NCBI RefSeq assembly: GCF_027595985.1
Contig: NC_073307.1
Span: 11,538,432-11,602,431, forward strand
Reading direction: 5' to 3'
From: Sorex araneus
Lineage: Eukaryota > Chordata > Mammalia > Eulipotyphla > Soricidae
Length of the DNA: 64,000 nucleotides
In this document: one piece after another, positions 22,330-33,799 of the stretch
Position numbering within the stretch: position 1 is the first letter of the stretch
How the letters are laid out: each line of letters opens with the position of its first letter
Program-made: the position numbers and the translations under genes
Notes under the pieces: generated by a model
The model's input: the letters and a program-made list of their open reading frames with translations, nothing else
The model's database searches: none
Told to the model about the DNA's origin: nothing

Positions 22330-24560
22330 ACCCATTGGATAATTAGCTACATACTTATTTAAAACATTAAGATACATTTTAAAAAGAAAAGCCGTATCAT
22401 TTGTAGAAGGGCTGAGGCCACTTATTTCTACTTCTTAGTTTTTCTTTCCAGGATATGTCCACATAGTTTGGGCTTATGGTATAATAATACCATATAAAAA
22501 ACATTACTTTTCCCCTTGTTTGTCATATAACCTGACAACACTAACACTTTTCCATGTTGAAGTATTTTCATAATTTTTATGTAATATAACATCTACTTCT
22601 GTACTTTGATTTTATTAATTATTCACATGCATTTTCTATTAACTTTATTCTCAACCAATTTTTCATCATAATCAGTTTAATAACCTTCTTCATGTTCACA
22701 AGTTCCTTTTTTCCTCTTTCGTGGCACTTATTTGGGTTAAATTCTCAAGAGCAAAATTAGTCAGAGTATAATTTTCTTGTGGTTTGTGACATATAGTGCC
22801 AAATTATTTTCCAAGAGATATATGAATTCCCATCTAATATAATAGCCTAATTGGGAACTTGCCAGTACTAAGCTATTATCATTTTAATGCTCATGCTAAT
22901 TTAAAGAGGTCAAAATTGCCTCATTGTTGTTTAAGTTTACATACCTATTAGTATTATCAATGCCAGAAAATATGGGACTCAGAATACTAAACCAGTTATA
23001 ACTAGTTTTACTTTTCCTAAATTAAAAGGATAGAGTTACACTCATGAGTCTCAACACCTCAGGAACGTTGCAAAAAATAGAGACAATAAAGAACTTTCTT
23101 CAGTTCTTCCCAAAATTTGCTTCATGGAATAATCTTCCTAGAGGTGACCGCTATACTGGGATACTCTCTAATATGCCAAATATGTTTTCCAAATCATCCT
23201 TTGTTGTCTGGTATTTTCATTTATTTGTGAGATAGTTCCGGATCCTTAAATCAGTAAACAAAATGCATCTAAAGATCTTTCCATGGCTGTCTTGTATACC
23301 CAATATGTTCCTATTGGTTGGGTTCACAAGAACTTAGGAAACATAAATGCAACTAAATTTTTGCCCTTACGAGGAAATACTAAATATTCTGAGAAATTTA
23401 CTAAAGACAAAATGTTTCCATTTGGGTGATTCTTGTTTTATTTGGTTCACTTCTTATATGGAGACTTTCCTCTTAATATCTACAAACCCTTGTATGCTTT
23501 TGCACAAAACCTATTAATTTAGACTAAGTACTTCCCAAGAAGACTGTACTCAGACCAAAAAGACTAGTCACATCAAGGACTCTGGAGATATTTAAAAATT
23601 ATTGTTATGTACAACCTGCTTTTACCAAACTTGTAAGTGACAAATTAGCAATAAATACAACTTAGGATAACTGAATTCTAGATAGGATAATTGAATTCCA
23701 GAGTAGAACTATCGAGGCTTATTATTAGCTACTTGAAATATTTCCCTTTTTAAAAACAAAACATTTGATGTGAACTGGTAATTAAATATCCTTATAAGGC
23801 CAGAAATGAGGAAGGATTTTGCACTAAATAATTTATGAAAATTTTTTGATACTTTGCTTGATGAGGCTTCTAAGTAAAGTGTCTTATCAAATAAAGTTTG
23901 ATTATATTTTCAGGGAATTTTCAAGTCTAAAAAAGCAAGTTCCCTAATTCTGCACTCTAGCAGTTTTTATTTTTAATAAGAACCCAGTGGTACTTCAGAC
24001 ATTTTGAAGAAGATTTCAACCATTGCCAGTTCAAAATTCAAGTTTGTCATCAACTAACATTATTTAGAGTTACAGGTAAGAAAGTTACAATAAAAGAATA
24101 ATCCAGAGAAAGTTAAGCTTGAAATTAAATTATACATCTTTAATGTGATTAAAAAGTCTATAAGTTACTCAATGTCAAATATCAAAAGCATTTCCACTAG
24201 TAGTGATAATTTGTTTTTGAGAGTCAATTTTATTCTCTATATAAGAATGATTAAGCTTACAATTTTTCATGTTTTACAATTGTTTGCCTAGGAATAAGAT
24301 AATCTAAGATAATCAACTAAAACACTTTTAGATTTCATTAGAAATTCAACAGAGTAGCCAAAATTCATTATTTACTTCTTAGATTACAATAACCAATAAT
24401 AAATCATTTCTAAAGACCTCATTAACAGTAGCAGTAAGTAAAATACAAAAACATAAACTGAGTTTGAAACATCCATACTAAGAAAATCTCAAAATATTTC
24501 TGAGAGACTATTTTTGTGTGCATGGTGGTTCTGTATTTTGCTTTTTGTTTGTTTGTTTGG
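22330..24560. other. AT-rich intergenic, no recognisable repeat
   Basis: About 2.2 kb without a clear SINE, L1 or coding frame. Short duplications occur, such as gataggataattgaattccag next to a near copy at about 23665-23702. Confidence 0.4.
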
Positions 24561-24565
24561 TTGGT

Positions 24566-24722
24566 TGGTTTTTGTTCTTGAGTCACACATAGGAGAGCTT
24601 GGACTTATTCCTGACTCTGAACAGGGACCATTCCTTACAGTCTCAGGGACCATATAGGATTCTGGGGATTAAACCACAAACTAGGCAAGTCTCTACTCAC
24701 TGTACTATGGCTCAGACCTATA
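24566..24722 (-). mobile_element. A-tail SINE, antisense, diverged
   Basis: cttgagtcacacataggagagc, cttattcctgactctgaacag, cagggaccatataggattctggg and actaggcaagtctctactc match the antisense SINE. It follows a (GTTT)n/(GGTT)n run at 24541-24570. Confidence 0.65.
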
Positions 24723-24837
24723 AAAGACAATTTTTAAAGATTAAAATAAGTGAAGGCATTATGAAAAAATCCCCATTAATACATACACACATACATACAA
24801 ATTATACCCTAATAATATACAGCTTTAAAAATCATAA

Positions 24838-25120
24838 TCAGATTCTGGCTATTGTGAACAGTGCTGCAATGAACATATAGGTGCAGATGTCACTTTTACT
24901 ATACTTTTTGTGTCTCCCGGATATATTCCCAGCCCTGCCACAGAGGCAGGATAGGGTGAAGGGAACAGGGTGGGGGTGGTGGGAGGGATGCTGGGACCAT
25001 TGGTGATAGAAAATAGGCACTGGTGGAGGGATGGGCACTCGATCATTGTATGACTGAAACATAAGCATGAAAACCTGTAAGTCTGTAACTTTGTCTCACG
25101 GTGATTCAATAATAACATTT
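24838..25120 (+). mobile_element. L1 3' end with 5' inversion (twin-priming structure)
   Basis: 24838-24932 is L1 in antisense (ttctggctattgtgaacagtgctgcaatgaac...ctcccggatatattcccag). From about 24933 the sequence switches to the sense L1 3' end (cctgccacagaggcagg, gaccattggtgatagaaaat, gatcattgtatgactgaaac, gtgattcaataataac). Confidence 0.8.
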
Positions 25121-25369
25121 TAAAACGAGTACAAATTTAGTGAGCAAGGAAAAAATAAAATACAAAATAAAAATAAAAATCATAACCAAAAAATCATAAT
25201 ATTAATATCAATAAACAAAAAGTACCATAGATGAAAAACATTAGTTAATAAAGAAAAATAAGCAATATCAATAAACAATAAATAACAATATCCAAGAAAA
25301 ATTAAATATATGACAGAGGACCCTAACATATTTGATATTCAAATGTATTTAAAACATCATGATTTTTTT

Positions 25370-26060
25370 CTTTCACTGTGAGATAATGTATCTCACCATG
25401 AATTACAGTTACAAAGTGTTTATGATTGAGTTTTAGTCATACAATGATCAAATATCCATTCCTCCAGTGTACATTTTCCACCACCAGTGCCCCCATTAAC
25501 CCTCCCGCCACCCCCTCACCCCACCCCCTACCTCTATGGCAGGCATTTTCCTATTTTCTCTCTCCCTACTTTGGGCATTATGGTTTGCAAAATAGATACT
25601 GAGAGGCCATCATGTTTGGTCCTTTGTCGACTTTCAGCACACATCTCCTGTCCTGAGTGATCCCTTCAGCCATCCTTCATTTAGTGGTCCCTTCTCTATC
25701 CCAATTACCTTCTCGTTTAGCACTTCTTTAGCACTTGAGGCAGACCTCCAACCATGGAGCAATCCTTCTGGCCCTTGTCTTTACTGTCCTTTAGTGTTAA
25801 TCTCATACTATGTTATTTTAAATATCCCACAAATAAGTACAGTCATTCTATGTCTTTCCCACTCTTTCTGACTCATTTCACTCATCATGATATTCTTCAT
25901 GTCCATCCACTTATAAGAAAATTTCATGACTTCATCTTTCCTAACAGCTGCAGAGTAATCCATTGTGTAGATGTACCATGGTTTCCTTAACCAGTCATCT
26001 GTTCTTGGTCACTCTGGTTGTTTCCAGATTCTAGCTAATGTGAACACTACTGCAAGTCAC
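25370..26060 (-). mobile_element. L1 3' end, antisense, about 690 bp
   Basis: cagttacaaagtgtttatgattgag, ccattcctccagtgtac, a C-rich tract, gagaggccatcatgtttggtcc, tcatttcactcatcatgatattc, cattgtgtagatgtaccatgg and ccagattctagctaatgtgaac. This is the longest antisense copy of the same L1 3' end. Confidence 0.82.
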
Positions 26061-26310
26061 AATAATTTCTAACAGTGCTGTGGTTTAAGACCAGACACTG
26101 TTCAGTGACACAGTATATACAAAACTCATAAACTAACCCTCTTAATGTGAAAATTAGACAAATGATTATCAATAAATAGTAGCAATAAAAGTAGCTTTAA
26201 GGAATGAAAAAATAATAACAATAGAATACCTCATTGTCTATCACTCATCAAAACTAATTTCAATGGGCAGACACATAAGCAAGAGGAAAATATAGTAAAA
26301 TCCTAAGAGT

Positions 26311-26426
26311 AAAGGTCACTGTCACTGTCACTATCATCCTGTTGCTCATGCCAAAAACAGTAACAAGGCTCACAATGGAGACGTTACTGGTACCTGATCG
26401 AGCAAATTGATGAAAAGAGGAAAGGT
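26311..26426 (-). mobile_element. B-tail SINE fragment with internal inversion
   Basis: 26317-26349 is the antisense of the last 33 nt of the B-tail SINE (cactgtcactgtcactatcatcctg...ctcat). 26350-26413 is the sense of the segment that should come just before it (gccaaaaacagtaacaagg...gagcaaattgatga). Read on the minus strand, this is an inverted upstream piece followed by a correct 3' end. A short aaaggt flanks both sides. Confidence 0.75.
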
Positions 26427-26559
26427 AGACTAAATATTTATTTGAAAGAACCAATTGTCTCTGAAGATACTTATTTAAACAGAAAATGATGATAAAAATC
26501 ATAAACTTGGGAAAATAATAAATACCACTTAAGCACAAAAGACTCTAAAAATAAGCCTT

Positions 26560-26690
26560 AAGAGGGCCCAGGGAGCCAGCTCAAGGGACTGGTGTGAATA
26601 TTTTTCGCATGGAAGTCTTGGGTTCAATCCCTGATACGGCCTGGTCCTGAGCACCACTGGTATGGTCACACCCCCAAATACAAGGTCAGG
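26560..26690 (+). mobile_element. Old A-tail SINE relic
   Basis: gggcccagggagccagctcaag, cttgggttcaatccctgat and cctgagcaccactggtatgg match the family order weakly. Confidence 0.45.
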
Positions 26691-26875
26691 TAGGTTGCAA
26701 TCATTGATATACATAATAATACACAAATCCTTCTGCAACTACTTGAAAAAAATCTTATTGACCAAGATAAAAAATAAAACCAATGTACTTATAGGTAAGA
26801 GTAAAAAAGGTTTTTTCAATAAAATCTTCAGATTTTACCTTTTCTAATAATTTAAGTTAAAAAAAAAACATCAAA

Positions 26876-27000
26876 ATGTCATGCCATAGACATAGTACAG
26901 AGGTTTAGGGTACATGCCTTATCAGTGGCTGACATGGTTTTGTCCTGGGCACCAAAGTTTCCTGAGCATTGCTGGGTGCAGCCCGCAAGGTCAATGAGCC
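26876..27000 (+). mobile_element. Old A-tail SINE relic
   Basis: gccatagacatagtacagagg, ggtacatgccttatcagtggctgac, cctgagcattgctgggtgcagcc. Truncated tail. Confidence 0.5.
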
Positions 27001-29930
27001 CCACAAGAGAGGGACAGAGGACCAGCACCACAATCAAGCAAAACATGTATTTGAAATTCAAAAATGTAAGACATTTACTCATAATTACATAAAGAAGAGA
27101 ATCTCATTCTTATTCTAAATATTTCAAAATTGATCATTCTTCAAAATATGTGAAGGGAGTAGATCTTTCTAATAAATGAGAGATAATATTGGTACTTTTG
27201 AAAAAACTGGAGGATTACTTAATATAAAAATGCTATAATTTCTACATCATTTACATTTTCTTTAAAAATCATAACACTTTAAAAAATGTTTTCTCATTTA
27301 TTTTTGTAAAATTCAGCAAGTTACAGTCAGATAATATTTGGATAACAAGTTTATTTTTGAGTTACCTTTCTGCACAGGAACAAAATCAAAAAGAATAAAA
27401 GAAAATCCAGGCCACTGATTTGCAAAACATTTAAAGATTCTTTCCTCTTTTTAATTCAGATAACCTTTAGAACTTTCTATAATAAATCATTAAAATTTAA
27501 AGTGAAATTTTAAGTCCTTCAAAATTAAATAAGATTTAAGGACTTCAAAATTAAATCTTATAATCCTAAATAGATTGATAATTATATTGCTACAAATGTG
27601 CGATACAGTTTTATCTGAGGCTTTATTTTTACATAAGTATGAACAGCCACTTTCCTTGCAATAGAATACCCACTATTTAAGTTTTAGAACAATAAGCTTT
27701 CAGAATCCAAATTACTTAATCTTCTTTCCCATTTGACCTTTTAGCACATCAGCGGAATCAAACAAGAAAAATCAAAGGACCTCTACAACCCTAAACTTAA
27801 AAGCATCAGGAACAGATTTCATGCAAAATATTTCCCTGAGGCAATGAGTAAGATCACTTAGCTCTTCCTTGGCTTCTTAAAATCTCTAATTCTTTGCTTT
27901 GGCACTTTCTGATAAAACAGCAATTGAGACTATGAATAATGATACTCTACAGAGTGACAGGCTGGAGAAAGCATGTCCATTAAACCCTAAAGATAGTGTG
28001 CATTTATGAAGTTAATGACAAATGATCCTTTCTATATTAATGCATTACTTTATTCACCATAATTATTGATCCCTAAAAGCCAGTCTTTGTGCTCAAGTGC
28101 TTTAACCAAAGTGCCTTAATAGAAAGTTCATTAGTGACCTCATAAAATGACACAGACACAAAGGAAAAATAATCACCAAGATATTTCATATATATATAAA
28201 AAACTCGAAGATGGCATACACTACTGGAAATGTTTCAGAAGTCACAGATGATCAAGTACTATAAAGAAAATCAACATTTTGTATATACTGGGTTCTGTCC
28301 AAAATGGAATCCGACCCAGATTTCCTGTAGGGACAACTGCAATGATTAATCATAGCAGACATCAGAAAGTAAAAATATAGTGGTAATATTTGAAAACATA
28401 TTTCAGATGACCCAGGACTAAGCTTTTGAAAATCTACAACAAATAAATTTGAGAAGGGGAGAGCATGGCCCTGCCTAGTACAAAAACTCTTCATTTAATA
28501 AGGCATAGGACACATTCACATGCACAAAAATCATATATTTGTTCCATATGGATCATTATATGGCTTGATAAGAGTATTTCAGACATTGCTAATCTCAGAG
28601 AAGAAACATTGGAGCAGTTAGACAAATAAAGGCGCTATACCTTTGCTAAAGACATGGATTTTATAGTCCTTTGCTAAGGACACAGATTTCACCTGTACTT
28701 ATCTATTATCAAGAACAAGTTCTGAATGGCAGTGGAATCAGAAAAATTGGAGAAGACATAACTGGCAGTTGCATGCTCAAAAAATGCCTTGTGCTAGAAA
28801 TGAGGCTTTGTAAACTTTAGCAAATAAATCTCTTTCCAAGTGACAATAGTTCTGAACTTGCTATGATATCGCTATTAGATAATGCGATAGTAAAGACAAG
28901 GTAATCTTGCACTTTTATTGCAAAAGTGTATGTATAGTATCATCTGTAGATAACATATATAATTAGCTGATTATTAAGTATTTTCTAATCGTCATTTATT
29001 GGAAACCATCGCTTAGTTATTTATGCCTAAGTTCTCATTATGGCTATTTTCTATCCAAAGCATCCCTTAGGGATGTTTCAAGGTTATTATGTGTAAGATC
29101 CAGAATGAAGTACATTATAGAAGACATGTGTTTTGTTATTTATATATATAATAAAGTATCACAGATCTAATAAAGAGGTCAAATAAATTAAAAGACTCTT
29201 TAAAAGGGGGACCTTGAAAAGTTGCCATAAGTCCACTAGTTTCTGCAACGCTATCTGCTTTCAAATGTCTCTGACATCTGACTCTATGACATCTCCAGAA
29301 CAGTAACTTGCTTTGTTAAAAGCTACTGTGATAGTATTGAAGCAGCAATGCATACCCCAAAAATCTCAAAAATTCAGACTTAAGTTCTTTATTGTTTTAA
29401 CTGCATGTTTTAGGGTATGACAGAAATAATTGCCTCCTAGATTAGAAGCCAATAGCTCATGTTAAAATCTCAAATCTAAACCAAGATCTAGGGTTTTTAC
29501 TCATCAAAGTGGAAGGAAAAGGAAGATTAATGTTCAGTCAGCACTTCTTACAAAGAACTTATCTGCATACACCATATTATTCTTAAAACAAAAGCCAGCC
29601 ATTTTTCTCTATTTCTGCATAAAGTCCTGAGGCTGTTTATGGCAGTTTCATGTTTTTTTCATGAATATTATCTTTGATTAGAATTTCTCATTTGATCTCT
29701 CTAGAACAAAATTGTTTTATGAGGTATGATGTTAGGTGCATTTGGTCAAAACTCCCAACGTAAATAATTACAGTCACAACTATAATCTTGGATAATTCTG
29801 TAAAGCATACTTTATTTCAGGTCTATAGACTCTTCTTCTACTGAATTAAAAGGGGAAAAATTCTTTCATACTATGGTTTCTTTATTTTATTTTAGTGCTT
29901 TTGTTGTTGTTAGTGGTGGTGGTGGTGGTG
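27001..29930. other. AT-rich intergenic, 2.9 kb without recognisable repeats or genes
   Basis: No SINE, L1 or coding frame that I can identify. A small local duplication occurs at about 27510-27560 (gacttcaaaattaaatc) and another at about 28640-28690 (cctttgctaaagacatgg / cctttgctaaggacacag). Confidence 0.4.
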
Positions 29931-29932
29931 GT

Positions 29933-30095
29933 AGGTTTTGAGCCACACATAGTGTTATTCAGGGGTTACTGCTTACTCTGAGCTCAGGAATTATTCCTGA
30001 TTGTGCTTGGGGCCATATAGAATGCCAAGGATCTCATCTGGGTTGGCTGCATGCCAGGCAAATGCCCTATCTGTTGTACTACTGCTTTGGGCCCC
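29933..30095 (-). mobile_element. A-tail SINE, antisense, diverged
   Basis: tgagccacacatagtgttattcagg, ggccatatagaatgccaagga, gggttggctgcatgccaggcaaatgccc, ctgctttgggcccc. Preceded by a (GGT)n run at 29915-29933. Confidence 0.7.
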
Positions 30096-30239
30096 TGATT
30101 TTATTTTAATTGTTTCCTCTGCAAACTTCTAAATTGCCCTCTACTATTCAGTCAGGATACCACAAGAGAAAGGAAAAAATTAGTAATACGTGCTTAAAAT
30201 CAAAGTAAAATAGTATGAAAAGTAAATTTTGCTTTATTG

Positions 30240-30328
30240 TTTTGGGACAACACTTGGCATAGCACAGAGATGACTCATGTTCTTTGTTCAGGAGTTACTC
30301 CTGGCAGTGCTTGGGTTTGCTGCCCTTG
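30240..30328 (-). mobile_element. Partial SINE, antisense
   Basis: gttcaggagttactcctggcagtgcttgggtt matches the tail half of the antisense A-tail SINE only. Confidence 0.4.
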
Positions 30329-30329
30329 A

Positions 30330-32305
30330 GAATCTTGTATCTAATAATCACAATTATCTCTAATTTCAGCACTCACTCTTTCATTTCATTATTCTCTTCA
30401 ATCTTCTTCAAAGCCCTGCAATCTTTCAAGCTTCTATTTTCAATGTTTTTCTTCAGTACCCAAATCTTCATGAAGTAAAATTTGACTGTGTAATCATGGT
30501 AGGATCTTCTGACTGTACAATGGTTAAGATTCTATGAGTATAATCTCAAAGAATGTCTTCTGTTAATTTTTTGTTATGTAAAATTTTTGTTAAATTTTTG
30601 TAATGTCTTTTGTTATTTAACAAAATGTCTTTTGTTGATTTTCCAAGAACATAATATAACACCATTAATATTATACTCTCTACAGAAAGTCATTTTCTGT
30701 ATGTTCTAAAATCAGGAACAAGGATGATCACATAGTATGAAATACTACTGAAATTTTAGATCAAAGTAGCACATGTTAATGAACAAAAAAATAGGTATCA
30801 ATGTTGTTAACCATTACCTATACTTACAGACTAGTTTTTACATTATAAATAATAGATAACACTCCAGGTCGTCAGGTGGAAGGTCAATATTGTTTCTACA
30901 CTTCCACAAGGACCTTTCTTTCTGTAGAATGTTTTAATTCCATTGTAAATGAGGTACAATGATTTAAAATTATAATTTTAAAGTGTCCATTGAGTTTTAG
31001 CCATGATTCACAGAAATTAGTCATGAAAAAATGGCCTTCTTTCTTTGGGGAATACTTAGTCCCCCAGCCCCCCTATTTTATACACAAAAATCACTTTATT
31101 TCTGTACTAATGTCTGTGGTTACAGACAGGAAAAACTGAGATGGGCTGTGTGGTTTCTGGTCCAAGAGAGATCTCAGGACTCAGGCGGGTGATAAGTTTT
31201 CCAGGATATCGCCACTTTGAGCAAGAACTGTCTTGGACACACGGGGAAACATTTAGTTTACCGTCATTACACATGCTCTGCAAGGGAAAAAGTGTTTTAA
31301 CTCTCTGAAATTTGAAAACAGCCTTAAAATAGCAAATTATCAGGATAGTTCCCCTTGCCTAAGAACATGGGAAATAAAACCACACTAACATGCAATCTGG
31401 AGTGGTCCCCTGACTGTATGGAACAACTTCCCAATAAAAAGGAAAATCAATCCCCTACTTTCACTAGCTGTCTTTGTTACCTCCTGGAAGAAGCATCTCT
31501 GCCCATTCTTCCCAGTGAAGAAAGCCCAAAACTGGAACACAGCTAAACTGTGCCAAATATAAGAAATATTTTTGAATAGCTTTTTGTCCAGACTGGACGC
31601 TAAAAGACAGCTATTCAGTTTATAGCAGTTGTCAGGACTTTTTGTTATGCTTTGTTTTGGAGGTTTGGGGGGCAGAATAAATAGACAAAGAACTTTCTCG
31701 TTCGTGCACTCCACCAGATGCTATGGATTGAAAATTCTACACAATGACATAGGAAATGAATCGATGGAGTTCAAGGACCAGAGATGAAGATTTCATTCTA
31801 CCACCACGAGGATCCCTGGAACTTTAGGTTGCTGCCACTGTAGGTAATATATGGCTTTAGTCAAGAGTTTAACAAAATTGGACCGTAAACTATTTTGCAT
31901 ACGATAAAAATCACACTTTTAATCCCACCTATTTTCTCAGAAAATCGTTTCCATGTAATGTGTCTAATAGAATCATAAGGAGCTATTCAGTACTTTTAAG
32001 TTACTGCTTTACTCAGGAGATGCCCGGAAATGAGCAGCCCGGGCTCCTGCCGTGGTGCTCCTGCGGCTGTCTAATGGAAGACACAGGTGCACATCCCAGA
32101 AGCAGCGCGAGAAGAGGCGCCCCTCGCCTGGGTTCGCTGTTCTCTGTCAAGTACTATTGAACGCAGAAAGCCTCTGAGTGCTAATTGACATTTCACCTGA
32201 AATTGGAGTCTCTTCAAATTGCTGTCATTTGGGGGATGGGAGGAGAATATTATGCGATCCTTCTCACACTGTTTTATTCCATTTCCTGGTTTTCAAATAG
32301 AACAC
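30330..32305. other. Intergenic, no gene recognised
   Basis: AT-rich, then mixed from about 31.1 kb. A three-copy imperfect repeat of aatgtcttytgtta lies at about 30553-30640. The 31.96-32.22 kb part is GC-richer and non-repetitive, with a 66-codon frame of no known family. Confidence 0.4.
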
Positions 32306-32310
32306 ACACA

Positions 32311-32459
32311 GGGCCAGAGTGATACTACAGCAGGTAGGGCGCTGGCCTTGCACCCCCACCCCAACCCCTGGGGACCACCAGGAGCAACTCTTGAGTGCCA
32401 AGCGCCGGGAGTAACCCCTGAGCATCACTGGGTGCGTACCCCCCTCACCACCAAAAAAA
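32311..32459 (+). mobile_element. A-tail SINE with internal deletion
   Basis: gggccagagtgatactacagcaggtagggcgctgg, then a jump to ggggaccaccaggagcaact, gagtaacccctgagcatcactgggtgc and an A-run. The B-box segment is replaced by a C-rich stretch. Confidence 0.75.
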
Positions 32460-32554
32460 TATCCTATAGGTCACACTAAGATTTCATGAGCAGGATTTCT
32501 ACCATCAGGGCTAAGACCCAGAGCCAGACTTATACCTCCTCAACAAGACTTAGG

Positions 32555-32718
32555 AAGATGGGTCAGAGAAATAACACCGTGGGTACGGTCCTGTCTTGTA
32601 CAAGGCTGACTCAGGTTCTATGCCCACCACATATATGGTCCCCTGAGTGCTGCCAGGAGTTATCCCTGAGCACAAAGCCAGGAGCAAGCCTGAACATAGC
32701 TGGTGTGGCCAAAACTAG
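32555..32718 (+). mobile_element. A-tail SINE, diverged
   Basis: gggtcagagaaataacaccgtggg, gactcaggttctatgccc, catatatggtcccctgagtgctgccagg, ggtgtggccaaaac. Confidence 0.7.
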
Positions 32719-33624
32719 TACCCAGCCCCCCTCCTACCTCCGCCAAAGAAAAATCATCTTCCGAATGTCATGGTTAAACAATTCAAAGATCCTAAGCACC
32801 CTTTAAAGGAGGGCATCATTCAAGGACCTTAATATCAGAGTGATAATGGGGCCTTCTCTGGATCTGGCAGAACTCGAGGTTCCCAGAAACAATCACACAA
32901 TCTTCTTGTTTTCACCTCGTTCTCTAGCTCTGAACCACATCCTGCGTAAGCTTGCTGCTGTTTCTCTCTAGACAGCAGTGTATCAGGATATAAATGCTAT
33001 TGAGCTGGGGAAAGGACAGGCTGAACATTGCAAGAGAGCCAGCACCGGGCCTTCCATTGAGAACTTTTGTAGCAATTAAGGGAGATGAGAAAAATGAAAG
33101 TTTCTGGTATGGATGGGAGGTGGTCAGATGACATTTTCACATTACACCTACTAAATTTATTACTAGTTCCACATTGATGAATGGAAAAATAGGAATGTAA
33201 TTCTCTTTTAAAAAGAAAAGTTGGCAGAAAACCATGTTCAATTCATGATACACTAAGATTTAGGTCTCAGATAAATCAATTTAATCTGATTTGTAGGGAT
33301 TATTTTTTGTTCTTATAAACATAATCAACCTGGTAACCTCCTGTGCCTCTATATAACATTTTACAGATTCCATGATCCTTCGTTACATAGTCCTGACATA
33401 TCTTCTTATTAATTCAACCTTGGAAGAGTCCTTACTTCTCTTGACCAGGAGAGATTAAGGACCCAATGTGAACAGGCAAATAGCACTGCACCGCTGGGGG
33501 CCAGAACGCATCTCTCCAAGTAGATTCTACTGCAAGGTAACATTTAGTCAGTTTATAATATAAACATATTGTGCATCTGAATAAACACTAGATATCGGTC
33601 AAGATTCAGAAATGTGGAAACATT

Positions 33625-33795
33625 GGGGCCAAGATAGAGTATAGCAGGTAAACAGCCTGGCACAATGGCTGCCCTAGGTTCAAATGATCAACACCACATA
33701 TGGTCCTCTGAGCACTCCCAGGAGTGATCCCTGAGCACAGAGCAATGAGAAAGTCCTGAACACTGCTGGGTATGGATCAAAACAGGGGAAAAATT
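33625..33795 (+). mobile_element. A-tail SINE, diverged
   Basis: ggggccaagatagagtatagc, ctaggttcaaatgatcaacac, catatggtcctctgagcac, gctgggtatggatcaaaacagg. Confidence 0.7.
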
Positions 33796-33799
33796 AAAA

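Noticed and set aside
31355..32160. Possible small exons in the less AT-rich 31.3-32.2 kb segment
   Set aside because: Frames of 63-66 codons match no family and I see no paired splice sites. Kept only as non-coding sequence.
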